From contig JAFRMR010000023.1 in NCBI GenBank assembly GCA_017430535.1, positions 124,001-188,000 of the forward strand: 64,000 bases of DNA. Direction: 5' to 3'. This DNA is from Clostridia bacterium (GTDB lineage Bacteria; Bacillota; Clostridia; Oscillospirales; Acutalibacteraceae). The notes under the pieces were generated by a model. It had not been told where the DNA came from and ran no database searches. It saw only the letters and a program-made list of their open reading frames with translations. This document shows, in pieces, positions 44,090 to 52,575 of the stretch. Positions within the stretch are counted from its first letter, which is position 1. Each line of letters opens with the position of its first letter. A program made the position numbers and the translations under genes.

Positions 44090-46276
44090 TCAATAGAATT
44101 CATGGCGTATGCCGCCCTTTTTTGCAGTAACAAGAACGCCCGTTTTATCCCCGGGATAAACAGATTCAACTCCCTGTGAGGAAAGCTCATTTGCAAGGGT
44201 ATACCCCCGCAGTTCATCCGCTTCAAAAACCGCCAGCTGAAGGGAATCAAGGGATATTCCCTCGGGATAATCCATCCTGCAAATAAGCATATCGCAGGAA
44301 TAAGCGGGCAGAGAATAATCGCTGTTAAGACCATTTACAATCATTAAGTTTATATCTTCGTTTTTCACTGTGAACGCCTTGCCGGAATCTGCAGATTCAA
44401 TTGAAAAACAAGAGGTTTCAACTGTTTTGGGAAGGGGTTTTACCTCTGCCTTTCCGTAGGCGTCGGGGTATATATCATTACCCGGAAAATAGACTGTTCC
44501 GGGCTCATAGATCGCAGTTATTTCATAAGAATAATCATCGGCGGTTTTGCTTGACTCAGGCAGAATCAGGGCTGTAAGAAAACCCCCGGATTCTTCAACG
44601 CTTTTTCTTATATTGTAAGAACCGCTGAATAAATCGCCGCTGCAGCCGATAAGCAGGGTTTCGTTCTTTTTGCTGAGAACAACGGCAGTGCCGTTGCCTG
44701 TGTTTACCGCCCTTATTTTTGTGGCGCCGTAACCGGAAGCAGAGTAAAAGATCACTGTAACAATCAGCATAGCCGCTACGGCAAAAGCGGCGCCGGGCAT
44801 AACTTTTTTGCCCGTATAAGCCATAAGCACAAACAGAAACGCAAGGGCAAAAGCTCCTGCAAGAATGGTGTAGGCATCGCTCTGTGTAAGGTGAATATTA
44901 AGAAGTTTAAGGGATGCAATCTTATCTGTTATTAAAACAATATATTTGGCGCAAAGGCCTGCAATAAGCGCCGGAATATTTAATACGGATGTACTTATAA
45001 GCGCAATAATACAGCCGGCGGCAGCGCATATCATACATATCTCCGCCGCAAAAACAACAAGTATATTTGAGGGAAACACACTTAAATTGAAACTGCCGTA
45101 AAGCCCCGCGGAAACCGGGAGGCAGAAGCCGGTGGCGGCCACCGTTACAAACAGAAGCTTTGCGGGCTTCTGCAGAATATCAAGCTTTTTACGGCTCTTA
45201 AAGAAAGCTGTTACATAGGGGTTGAAATACTCGGAATACAGTATAATCCCCAGGGTTGAAAGGGCGGAAAGCCGCAGTGAAAGGGAACCCGGGGAATAAG
45301 GATTCCATACCGATACAAGGAGCAGAGCTATGCCCAGGGAATTAAGAGAATCCTTGCGCCTTGAAACAATAACAGACGCAAGATAAATCAGCATCATAAT
45401 TCCGGCGCGTACCACGGAATAGGTCATACCGGCTGTTGCCATAAGGAGAATAACCGCCTGTATTGTAAGCGCCGCAGAAAGAACCCTGCCTGCCCCCAGC
45501 CTTTTTAAAACCCAAAGTATTGCAGCGGCCCACAGCGAAAGATGAAGGCCGGAAACACATACAATATGGGTAATGCCGCAGGCATTGAGATTGCCCGAGG
45601 TTTTGGCTGAAAGCTCACTTCTGTCACCGGTTACAAGGGCAACGCACAGTGCCCCGTAATCATTTGGCAGAAGGGTCATAATATTTCTTTTAAGGGCCTG
45701 CCTTATGTTTATGAAAAGTTTACCCGGCTGCAGGGATTTTCCCGCTTTACTAACCGAATAAGAATCACCGGAAAGGTAAGCGCCGAGAAACCTGTTTTCC
45801 GCTTTATGGGAAGCAAGGAAGCTGTATGAAGAGCTGCCGAGAGTATAGAACTTAAAGGTTCCGCTTATGCTGTCATAGGGTTCTGCCTCAGGCGGTGAAG
45901 AGAAAACAAGACGCACATTTACCTTAACTTTTTCGCCGTCTATCAGAGTGGTTTTTGCCTTGTAATAGTAATTGCCGTATTCCTTTTCCGGCTCCGAAAC
46001 AAGTGTAAAACTTGCGGTATGTTCGACGCCGGAAAGCTGAAGCTGAGGGTAATAATAAAACTCATTTACGCACACAAGCAGCAGGCAGGCGGCTGCGGCG
46101 CTTGCCATAGCCACCGGGAACACTCTTCCCCTGCGAAGTGGGCCTGCAATAAGGCAGATAACGAGAGCGGCGGTAAAGAATATCAGCGCGCCCACCGCAG
46201 CCTTGCCGGAGGCATTATACAGCACGGAAAGAACCAGAAATACGGTTAATCCTATAACGGCAAATGGCCGGGACAT
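44090..46276 (-). CDS. comEC: ComEC/Rec2-type DNA-uptake channel with degenerate C-terminal metallo-beta-lactamase domain
   Basis: A 728-aa polytopic protein. The N-terminal DUF4131 OB-like domain (about 60-190) is followed by the competence channel with GITHIVCVSGLHLSLWAA and about ten hydrophobic segments (220-480). It would carry single-stranded DNA into the cell. The C-terminal 220 residues align with the usual metallo-beta-lactamase domain, but the metal motifs are gone: NTGNGTAVVL replaces DVGQGD, LPESSKTADD replaces HPHSDH, and no HHGS or YGHP is present. The frame is open throughout, so this is not a simple break. A separate intact homologue is encoded at 7075-7998. Confidence 0.92.
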   Translation of the reverse strand: MSRPFAVIGLTVFLVLSVLYNASGKAAVGALIFFTAALVICLIAGPLRRGRVFPVAMASAAAACLLLVCVNEFYYYPQLQLSGVEHTASFTLVSEPEKEYGNYYYKAKTTLIDGEKVKVNVRLVFSSPPEAEPYDSISGTFKFYTLGSSSYSFLASHKAENRFLGAYLSGDSYSVSKAGKSLQPGKLFINIRQALKRNIMTLLPNDYGALCVALVTGDRSELSAKTSGNLNACGITHIVCVSGLHLSLWAAAILWVLKRLGAGRVLSAALTIQAVILLMATAGMTYSVVRAGIMMLIYLASVIVSRRKDSLNSLGIALLLVSVWNPYSPGSLSLRLSALSTLGIILYSEYFNPYVTAFFKSRKKLDILQKPAKLLFVTVAATGFCLPVSAGLYGSFNLSVFPSNILVVFAAEICMICAAAGCIIALISTSVLNIPALIAGLCAKYIVLITDKIASLKLLNIHLTQSDAYTILAGAFALAFLFVLMAYTGKKVMPGAAFAVAAMLIVTVIFYSASGYGATKIRAVNTGNGTAVVLSKKNETLLIGCSGDLFSGSYNIRKSVEESGGFLTALILPESSKTADDYSYEITAIYEPGTVYFPGNDIYPDAYGKAEVKPLPKTVETSCFSIESADSGKAFTVKNEDINLMIVNGLNSDYSLPAYSCDMLICRMDYPEGISLDSLQLAVFEADELRGYTLANELSSQGVESVYPGDKTGVLVTAKKGGIRHEFY

Positions 46277-46288
46277 CAGGTCACATCC

Positions 46289-46828
46289 TTATCTTTCAAT
46301 AAGAGGAATGGTGCCGAGGAAAACAATATCATCTCTGTTTGCCGCATCCCCTTCTGCGAGAACTGCAGCCCGGGCAACCACTTTGCAGCCAAACTTATCC
46401 GCAAGCTCCTGAAGAGCTCTTATTGATTCGCCTGTGCTGATTACATCATCAAGCAGCACAACCCTTTTGCCCTTTATCTCTTCGCCGTCAACGCCGTCCA
46501 TAATAAGGGTCTGGATGCCGCTGGTGGTGATGGACTGAACCTTTACGGTAACGGGAGATTTCATATAGAGCTTTGCCTTTTTTCTGGCAACAAAATATTT
46601 TTTGCCGCTCTGCCTGGACATTTCGTAGGCAAGAGGAATGCTTTTTGCCTCCGGGGTCAGGATACAGTCAAACTCCGGCAGCCTTTTAAGCAGCTCTGTA
46701 GCGGCGTGAATTGTTATATCAACATCGCCGAACATAATGAAGCCGGCAATATCAAGATGCTCATTAAGAGGGCATCTGAGCAGGTCTCTTTTTTTGCCTG
46801 CGATATCAACGGTATAATACTTATCCAT
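46289..46828 (-). CDS. Phosphoribosyltransferase family protein (Apt/Xpt-like)
   Basis: A 179-aa type I phosphoribosyltransferase. The PRPP-binding motif VVLLDDVISTGES is near 122-134, and FDCILTPEAKSIPLAYEMS is the N-terminal core. This shape matches adenine or xanthine phosphoribosyltransferases and PurR-like relatives. Substrate cannot be told from sequence alone. GGAG precedes ATG 46828. It lies between HIT and comEC without obvious pathway partners. Confidence 0.88.
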   Translation of the reverse strand: MDKYYTVDIAGKKRDLLRCPLNEHLDIAGFIMFGDVDITIHAATELLKRLPEFDCILTPEAKSIPLAYEMSRQSGKKYFVARKKAKLYMKSPVTVKVQSITTSGIQTLIMDGVDGEEIKGKRVVLLDDVISTGESIRALQELADKFGCKVVARAAVLAEGDAANRDDIVFLGTIPLIER

Positions 46829-46852
46829 TTTATTCTCCTTTTAAGCCGTCAA

Positions 46853-47191
46853 TCAGCCTGCGGGCCAGCCGAATTCTCTGCCGCTCATAAGATGGAAATG
46901 AAGGTGCTTGACACTCTGGCCGGCGGAATCACCGCAGTTTGAAACTATTCTGAAACCGTCTGCAAAGCCCTTTTCCGCTGCGATTTTTGCGGCTACCTCA
47001 AAGATATGGGCTACAGCTGCGCTGTTTTGCTCATTGATTTCGGCAGCGGAGGCAATATGAACTTTGGGGATAATGAGAATATGAACCGGAGCCTGGGGCT
47101 CGATATCATTAAAAGCAAGGCAGATATCATCTTCATAAACCTTTGTTGAGGGGATTTCACCCGCTGCTATTTTGCAGAAAAGACAATCCAT
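46853..47191 (-). CDS. HIT-family nucleotide-binding protein (HinT-like)
   Basis: A 112-aa protein. It starts DCLFCKIAAGEIPS with the zinc-type cysteines and ends with the histidine triad HLHFHLM, with QSVKHLH just before it. Members hydrolyse nucleoside phosphoramidates and related compounds. ATG 47191 is chosen because GGAG is seven bases upstream; the ATG two codons earlier is only one base from GGAG. It is 12 bases after alaS. Confidence 0.93.
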   Translation of the reverse strand: MDCLFCKIAAGEIPSTKVYEDDICLAFNDIEPQAPVHILIIPKVHIASAAEINEQNSAAVAHIFEVAAKIAAEKGFADGFRIVSNCGDSAGQSVKHLHFHLMSGREFGWPAG

Positions 47192-47203
47192 TTTCATTCT
47201 CCT

Positions 47204-49840
47204 TTATTTCAGCATTCCGGCAAGTATATCCGCAGCACCGGACATAGCTTCGCCTGTTTTATCAACATTTTTTGTGCCCGCCATGGCGCTGTCGGGTCTG
47301 CCGCCGCCGGAGCCCCCGGCTATGGCTGCAACTGCCCTGACTATATTGCCGGCGTGAGCCCCTGCCGCAACAGCAGCTTTACCGCAGGCGCAGGCAAAGT
47401 TGGCGGCTGTTTTTTCGGCGTTAATGCCGCAGATGATAATAACAAGGTCATCTTCATCCTTGGCTTTATCGCACATATTCCTGAGCTCGCCGGGGTTAAC
47501 TCCCTCAAGGGTTACCGCACTCAGACGGATGCCTTTGATATTCTGAACATTATCGGTGAGATCTCCGGCTTTGAAGGCGGAAATTTCGCCGCGGAGCTTT
47601 TCTATCTCTTTTTCGTTTGCTTTTATTTCGCCCATAAGCGCCGACGCTCTCTTATCAATATCCGAAACATTGGTAAGCTTCATAGCGGCGGCTGTGTTTC
47701 TTATAAGCTCATTGTTTTCCGCAATATAATCCAGCACGCCGAAACCGGTAACGCCCTCTATACGGCGTATGCCTGCGGCAACGGATGACTCATAAACTAT
47801 TTTGAAAAGACCTATTTTGCCTGTATTTGATACATGAGTACCGCCGCAGAGTTCGGTTGAGAAATCACCGGCTTTAACTACCCTGACTATATCGCCGTAC
47901 TTTTCGCCGAACAGAGCCATTGCGCCCTGCTTCTTTGCTTCTTCAATGGGCATTTCCGTTACGGTAACGGGAAGGGCGGAGAAAATAACCTCATTAACTC
48001 TGTTTTCAAGAGCGGTTATTTCATCGGGGGTAAGTGCGCTGAAGTGGGTAAAGTCAAACCTTACGGCCTTGCCGTTTACAAGCTGACCGGCCTGCTCAAC
48101 ATGAGAGCCCAGCAGCTCTCTGAGAGCAGCCTGCAGAAGGTGGGCGGAGGTATGGTTGCGGGCGGTGGCTTCCCTTAACTTAACATCAATCCCGGCCCTG
48201 CACTTATCGCCTGCGGCAACGCTTTCGCCTCTGGTGATTCTGCCAATGTGAAGGAATATGCCGTCGGCGGTTTTTGTTACGGTATCAACGGTGAATTCTG
48301 CCGAGCCGAAATCAAGAACGCCTTTATCCCCTGCCTGGCCGCCGCTTTCGCCGTAAAATACGGTTCTGTCAAGCACAAGGGCGGCTTCGGTATCGGGGCC
48401 TATAAAATCAACTCTTTCACCGCCGGAAATCAGGGCTATAACTTCGCTTTCGCAGCTGTAGCTCTCATAGCCCAGGAACTCTGTTGCATTTATATCTTTG
48501 AGGGAGGCTCCGCCGCCTTTCCAGGCCTCTGCTCCCGCATCCTTGCGGGCGGCTCTTGCGGCGGCTCTGCTCTGAGCATAGAGCTTTTCATACTCTTCCA
48601 TATCAACCTTCATGCCCTTTTCCTCAAGGAGCTCTCTTGTGAGATCAATGGGGAAGCCGAAGGTATCCTGAAGCTTGAAGGCATCCGCGCCGGAGAGGGT
48701 GTTATTCTCAGCGCCGTCAATAAGGGTTTCAAGCAGATTAAGGCCGGTATCTATGGTTTTATTGAAGTTTTCTTCCTCGGCCTTTATTACCTTAACGATA
48801 AGATCGTGCTTTTCAACAAGGTTGGGGTATGCGTTTTCATTCTCTTTAATTACGGTTTCCGCAACTTTATAGAGGAACAGGCCGTCAATACCCAGAAGCC
48901 TGCCGTGCCTTGCGGCTCTTCTGAGCAGGCGGCGCAGAACATAGCCCCTGCCTTCGTTTGAGGGCATTACGCCGTCGCCTATCATAAAGGTAGTGCTCCT
49001 TATGTGGTCCGTGATAACGCGAAGGGAAATATCGTTCTTTTCGTTTTCGTGATATTTTATGCCGGAAATATCGATTATGTGCTTCATGATATTCTGCACG
49101 GTATCAACCTCAAAGAGGTTATCAACCCCCTGCATTATGCAGGCGATTCTTTCAAGGCCCATACCGGTATCGATATTGCAGCTTTTAAGCCGTGTGTAAT
49201 TGTTATTTCCGTCGTTTTCAAACTGAGTGAAAACAAGGTTCCAGAATTCGGTGTATCTGTCACAGTCGCAGCCGACTTTACAGTCCGGCTTGCCGCAGCC
49301 GTATTTTTCACCTCTGTCAAAGTACAGCTCGGAGCAGGGGCCGCAGGGGCCTGCGCCGTGCTCCCAGAAGTTATCCTCTTTGCCAAGGCGTGAAATATGA
49401 TCCTCGGCAACGCCGATTTCTTTGGTCCAGATATCATAGGCCTCGTCATCATCGGTATAAACCGTAACATGCAGGCGGTCAACAGGCATTTCCATAACCT
49501 GAGTGCAGAATTCCCAGGCCCAGTTTATGGCTTCCCTCTTGAAATAATCACCGAAGGAGAAGTTGCCCAGCATCTCAAAATAGGTGCCATGGCGGGCGGT
49601 GATGCCTACCCTTTCTATATCAGGGGTACGGATGCACTTCTGGCAGGTGGTGACCCTGGTGCGGGGAGGGGTGAGCTCACCGGTAAAGTATTTTTTTAGG
49701 GGAGCCATACCTGCGTTTATAAGCAGAAGGCTTTTGTCGTTCTGGGGCACAAGAGAGAAACTGGGCATGGCAAGGTGCCCTTTTGATTCAAAAAATTTAA
49801 GATACTTCTCTCTTATTTCGTTTAAGCCCATCCATTCCAT
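47204..49840 (-). CDS. alaS: Alanyl-tRNA synthetase
   Basis: An 878-aa class II synthetase. The N-terminal catalytic core has GHLAMPSFSLVP, MLGNFSFGDYFKREAI and FTQFENDG. The editing domain has HTSAHLLQAALRELLG (HxxxH) and the CGGTHVSNTG zinc/editing site. A C-Ala domain with a GGGRPDSAMAG-type glycine loop ends it. Start ATG 49840 has GGAGGAATTATT upstream; a longer frame to 49999 runs through the T-box and is not translated. It heads the operon through ispF and is under T-box control. Confidence 0.97.
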   Translation of the reverse strand: MEWMGLNEIREKYLKFFESKGHLAMPSFSLVPQNDKSLLLINAGMAPLKKYFTGELTPPRTRVTTCQKCIRTPDIERVGITARHGTYFEMLGNFSFGDYFKREAINWAWEFCTQVMEMPVDRLHVTVYTDDDEAYDIWTKEIGVAEDHISRLGKEDNFWEHGAGPCGPCSELYFDRGEKYGCGKPDCKVGCDCDRYTEFWNLVFTQFENDGNNNYTRLKSCNIDTGMGLERIACIMQGVDNLFEVDTVQNIMKHIIDISGIKYHENEKNDISLRVITDHIRSTTFMIGDGVMPSNEGRGYVLRRLLRRAARHGRLLGIDGLFLYKVAETVIKENENAYPNLVEKHDLIVKVIKAEEENFNKTIDTGLNLLETLIDGAENNTLSGADAFKLQDTFGFPIDLTRELLEEKGMKVDMEEYEKLYAQSRAAARAARKDAGAEAWKGGGASLKDINATEFLGYESYSCESEVIALISGGERVDFIGPDTEAALVLDRTVFYGESGGQAGDKGVLDFGSAEFTVDTVTKTADGIFLHIGRITRGESVAAGDKCRAGIDVKLREATARNHTSAHLLQAALRELLGSHVEQAGQLVNGKAVRFDFTHFSALTPDEITALENRVNEVIFSALPVTVTEMPIEEAKKQGAMALFGEKYGDIVRVVKAGDFSTELCGGTHVSNTGKIGLFKIVYESSVAAGIRRIEGVTGFGVLDYIAENNELIRNTAAAMKLTNVSDIDKRASALMGEIKANEKEIEKLRGEISAFKAGDLTDNVQNIKGIRLSAVTLEGVNPGELRNMCDKAKDEDDLVIIICGINAEKTAANFACACGKAAVAAGAHAGNIVRAVAAIAGGSGGGRPDSAMAGTKNVDKTGEAMSGAADILAGMLK

Positions 49841-49863
49841 AATAATTCCTCCAAACTGTATAA

Positions 49864-50090
49864 AAATGAAAAAAGGTGCAGTATTGCAATTGCTTGGGAC
49901 GATCTTACGACCGCGGTACCACCCAAATTGCGCAGAAACTGCACCACTTGATATCCTTAACGCAGAACTTACGCCGCCCTTCAACAGAGCGGAGCTCAAA
50001 AGCGGCCCTTCCGTTTCGCTTTGCCCGGCGGCTGTCTCAGCAAAAAGCCGTCTCTCTGTGAGCTGAAGCGGAATTCTTCTTTATCAAAGC
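49864..50090 (-). promoter_or_regulatory. T-box riboswitch leader of alaS
   Basis: A transcription-attenuation leader that senses uncharged tRNA-Ala. The conserved T-box core GGGTGGTACCGCGG lies at 49924-49911. Upstream a Stem I-like fold uses AGCTCA and TGAGCT arms around AGAGAG and GCTGAGA. GGTGCAGT (about 49949-49942) pairs with ACTGCACC (about 49881-49874) in the terminator arm, with T-rich sequence after it. The specifier triplet should be an Ala codon (GCC or GCU occurs on the 3' side of Stem I) but I could not fix it by eye. No clear promoter is seen; the leader begins right after the WG gene. Confidence 0.92.
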
Positions 50091-50100
50091 TTTGTTTGTT

Positions 50101-52089
50101 TTATTTTGCCTGCATATATCCTATGGCTACCCAGCCGTATTTGTCGTTATCCATCTTGATTCTCAGCCAGGTTTTGCCGGTATCTTCGGCTTCCTTGGTT
50201 TCATAGCCCTCAACTTCATCGCCGGTGGCAAGGTCGCCAATATCTTCATAGGTTCCGCCGGGGCCGGACCTTACATTGATGCCGCTGTCTGCAACACAGA
50301 TGTAGGTTCTGGCTTCATCGGTATCGGGAGGAGTATTTTCGCCGTTCTCGCCGTTTTCATCAACAATATCAATCTTGACACCGGTGAAGGTATTGATTGC
50401 GTTGCCCACAAGGATAACGCCCCAGGTGCCGTCTTTATTGGCAATAAATACGCCGTTATCGCCTACCATGATGTTTCTGTACTCAAAGGGAACAATAACA
50501 TCATTGCTCATATTGATTATGCCCATAACGCCGTTTTTCTTTACGGCAACAAGGCCGTTATTGACGGGACGGCAGTAATCGCAGAATGAAGCCTCTCCGC
50601 TGGAGAGATCATTAACGGGTTCATATTCATAAGGAACAACTTTTTTATCATCTTCCTGCCTGATATATCCCCATTTGCCGTTCTTTTCGGCGGCGGCGTA
50701 GCCCTCAAAGAAGCGGTCCCTTTCATCATAGGGGGCTTTCTTATCAAGATCCTGAGGAGTAACGCCGTGCTTGCCGTGAGGTGTTTCTGAAATAATGGCG
50801 GTGCCGTTGTCAACGCTGACAAAATACTGCTCGCCTTCTATGGTAACAAGGGTATGGTACTGGCCCTGGCTTTCATAGTCCCTGCCGTAGCCGCAACGCT
50901 GGAATTCATCATAATTGGGCTGAAGAAGTACATTGCCTCTATAATCGATAAGACCGTACTTTTTGGTAACCGAGGAAAGGAATACGCAGCAGTTCTCATC
51001 AAGGTACTGGATATCTGCACAGTTTTCAAATCCGCCGGGAACCCATTTATAATCGCCGGTTTTGATTTCCGCTGCGGTGGTCTGGCCGGCCATTGTGGTA
51101 TTATCGTTGCCTTTGTTCTTTTTGCCGTGGGATGCGGCGGCAACAATAATGATAACAAGAAGAAGGGCGGCGGCGATAATCGCGAGCTTTTTGAAATCCA
51201 GATTGCCGATTCTGATTTTTCTGATATCAAAGCCCTTTTTGCGGGAGCTTACGGGGGCGGGAGTATCGGCAAAGGAATCAAAATCTATTCCGCCGGATTC
51301 CGCGTTATCGGGATCTGTGGGGATACCCGGTGAAGGCGGAACTTTGGGGCCTGAGGAGGGAATGCTGGGCTCCGACCTGAAGTAACCGGAGGGAGCGGGA
51401 GCTTCGCCTGCTTTGACCTCTTCTGTATGTTTGAATGACTTGTAAATTTCAAGAGCGTAGGAGAATATGTCCTTAACCGTTTCGCCGGAAATCTCAACGC
51501 CGCTCATCTGATCCTGAAGGATTCTGGTGAGAACAGGCAGAGCACCGGAAGCCGGTGAGGGATCGCCGCTTTCGCAGGCGGCGAAGATTTCTTCACGGCC
51601 TTTGGCAAGCAGAGAATTGACTGTGCTTTCGGACACGCCCAGCTGCTTTGAGAGGGACTGAACCGGCATACCGCTGAAATAGTGAAGCACTATGGGCAGA
51701 CGGTACTCGGGCCTGAGGGCATCAACGGCATCAAGTGCCGCCGCTGCCTTGCGGCTGTTTTCAAAAACATCCTCTGAGAGGAACTCAAAGGAACCCTCGG
51801 GAACATTGCCCTCGGCATCGTCAAAAACAAAGTTTTCGCCCTCTTTATAGACGGAGGCAACATTCTGCTTCATCCATATTTCAAAAGCCTCGGGCTTTTT
51901 GAGCTTTGTGATTGTGCAGAAAGCCCTTGCATAAGCTTTTTTGGTAATCTCAGCCGCTGCGCTTTCACTGCCGGAAAGCTTCAGGGCAAGAAAATATGAC
52001 ATCTTGAGAGTACCGGAATACAGCCTTGCCAGCGCATCGGTGTTTCCGTTACAGGCTGCGTTTACACAGCTTACGATTTCTTCGTTCAT
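50101..52089 (-). CDS. Sigma-factor-like N-terminus, membrane span, WG repeats and SH3b domain (putative membrane-tethered regulator)
   Basis: A 662-aa protein of unusual layout. Residues 1-170 resemble ECF sigma regions: a sigma2-like stretch DALARLYSGTLKMSYFLALK and a sigma4-like helix-turn-helix with VQSLSKQLGVSESTVNSLL. The DAED-type acidic motif is not conserved. A Pro/Ser-rich linker with RKKGFDIRKIR precedes one membrane span (about 300-320). Then come WG-type repeats (KKYGLIDYRGN, NGKWGYIRQED, NGVMGIINMSND, DGTWGVILVGN), and a bacterial SH3 domain (GINVRSGPGGTYEDIGD, YGWVAIGYM) ends it. ATG 52089 or the adjacent TTG 52092 is the start. A perfect promoter lies upstream. Function is not known. 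Confidence 0.85.
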   Translation of the reverse strand: MNEEIVSCVNAACNGNTDALARLYSGTLKMSYFLALKLSGSESAAAEITKKAYARAFCTITKLKKPEAFEIWMKQNVASVYKEGENFVFDDAEGNVPEGSFEFLSEDVFENSRKAAAALDAVDALRPEYRLPIVLHYFSGMPVQSLSKQLGVSESTVNSLLAKGREEIFAACESGDPSPASGALPVLTRILQDQMSGVEISGETVKDIFSYALEIYKSFKHTEEVKAGEAPAPSGYFRSEPSIPSSGPKVPPSPGIPTDPDNAESGGIDFDSFADTPAPVSSRKKGFDIRKIRIGNLDFKKLAIIAAALLLVIIIVAAASHGKKNKGNDNTTMAGQTTAAEIKTGDYKWVPGGFENCADIQYLDENCCVFLSSVTKKYGLIDYRGNVLLQPNYDEFQRCGYGRDYESQGQYHTLVTIEGEQYFVSVDNGTAIISETPHGKHGVTPQDLDKKAPYDERDRFFEGYAAAEKNGKWGYIRQEDDKKVVPYEYEPVNDLSSGEASFCDYCRPVNNGLVAVKKNGVMGIINMSNDVIVPFEYRNIMVGDNGVFIANKDGTWGVILVGNAINTFTGVKIDIVDENGENGENTPPDTDEARTYICVADSGINVRSGPGGTYEDIGDLATGDEVEGYETKEAEDTGKTWLRIKMDNDKYGWVAIGYMQAK

Positions 52090-52145
52090 CAATAAATCAC
52101 TCCTGTCTGCAATATTTTAAGCAACAATAGACAATAATATATTAT

Positions 52146-52174
52146 ATTATATAAATATATAGCAGTTTTGTCAA
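52146..52174 (-). promoter_or_regulatory. Perfect sigma-A promoter of the sigma-like/WG gene
   Basis: TTGACA (52174-52169), 17-base spacer, TATAAT (52151-52146), both consensus, on the minus strand. The TATAAT is embedded in an AT-rich run. Leader to the start codon is about 50 bases. Confidence 0.85.
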
Positions 52175-52231
52175 GCAGTTTATCAATATATTGGGGAATT
52201 AAATTGCAGGGAACAATATATTTTGTGTAAA

Positions 52232-52269
52232 GAAAATGAAAATCCCCTGCCCGGTTTAAACCGGGCAGG
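52232..52269 (-). terminator. Intrinsic terminator after the zinc-ribbon gene
   Basis: Perfect 24-base palindrome at 52246-52269, arms CCTGCCCGG and CCGGGCAGG around TTTAAA, followed on the minus strand by ATTTTCATTTTC. It lies 17 bases past the zinc-ribbon stop codon. Confidence 0.85.
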
Positions 52270-52285
52270 AGTTTTGCCGTACTGA

Positions 52286-52486
52286 TTATCCGCAGCAGTC
52301 ATAATCTGCGTAAATATAGATGCAGTTATTCAGCTTCAGGTTTTCCGAAAGGTCTGCAATATAGCCGGTTCCGTTTTTTACGGAGTAGGCAATCTTTTCT
52401 CCGCAGCAGGGGCAGACCGTGTATTTGGTTTCGCTGTAATTTGTGTGAGCAAGAAGCTTGCCGCATTTAAGGCACCAGATTTTCAT
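52286..52486 (-). CDS. Small zinc-ribbon protein, unknown function
   Basis: A 66-aa protein with CLKCGK and CPCCGEK, two CxxC knuckles that should bind one zinc, and a short C-terminal part ending YADYDCCG. I do not recognise the family. GGGTGG seven bases upstream of ATG 52486 serves as ribosome site. It follows the WYL regulator by 89 bases and ends at a strong terminator. It could be co-regulated with that gene, because related inverted repeats occur before both. Confidence 0.75.
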   Translation of the reverse strand: MKIWCLKCGKLLAHTNYSETKYTVCPCCGEKIAYSVKNGTGYIADLSENLKLNNCIYIYADYDCCG

Positions 52487-52520
52487 AACATAACCACCCT
52501 TTTGTTATTTGATACTTTAA

Positions 52521-52542
52521 TTGTAATACAAAGGGTGTACAA
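52521..52542. promoter_or_regulatory. Inverted repeats before the zinc-ribbon gene (candidate operator)
   Basis: TTGTAATACAA (52521-52531) is a perfect 11-base palindrome. The wider 22-base unit begins TTGTA and ends TACAA. The words TTGTA, TACAA and ACTTTAAT recur in the palindrome in front of the WYL gene. A possible promoter here (TTGTAC, 17 bases, TAAAGT on the minus strand) is weak. Confidence 0.4.
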
Positions 52543-52543
52543 T

Positions 52544-52566
52544 AAAACCGACTGTAATGCGGTTTT
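52544..52566 (-). terminator. Weak hairpin after the WYL gene
   Basis: AAAACCG (52544-52550) with CGGTTTT (52560-52566), 9-base loop, followed on the minus strand by a short T-rich stretch. It begins about ten bases past the WYL stop codon and may let some transcription through to the zinc-ribbon gene. Confidence 0.4.
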
Positions 52567-52575
52567 GCCGTATTT

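Noticed and set aside
44090-44760. Frameshift as cause of the lost ComEC metal motifs
   Set aside because: The frame is open to a normal end and neighbouring hydrophobic and strand patterns remain, so divergence rather than a shift explains it.
49841-49999. N-terminal extension of AlaS by 53 codons
   Set aside because: The extension translates the T-box core and terminator; the real start at 49840 has a strong GGAGG.
52246-52269. 24-base palindrome as an operator
   Set aside because: Its position past a stop codon and the T-rich tail fit an intrinsic terminator better.
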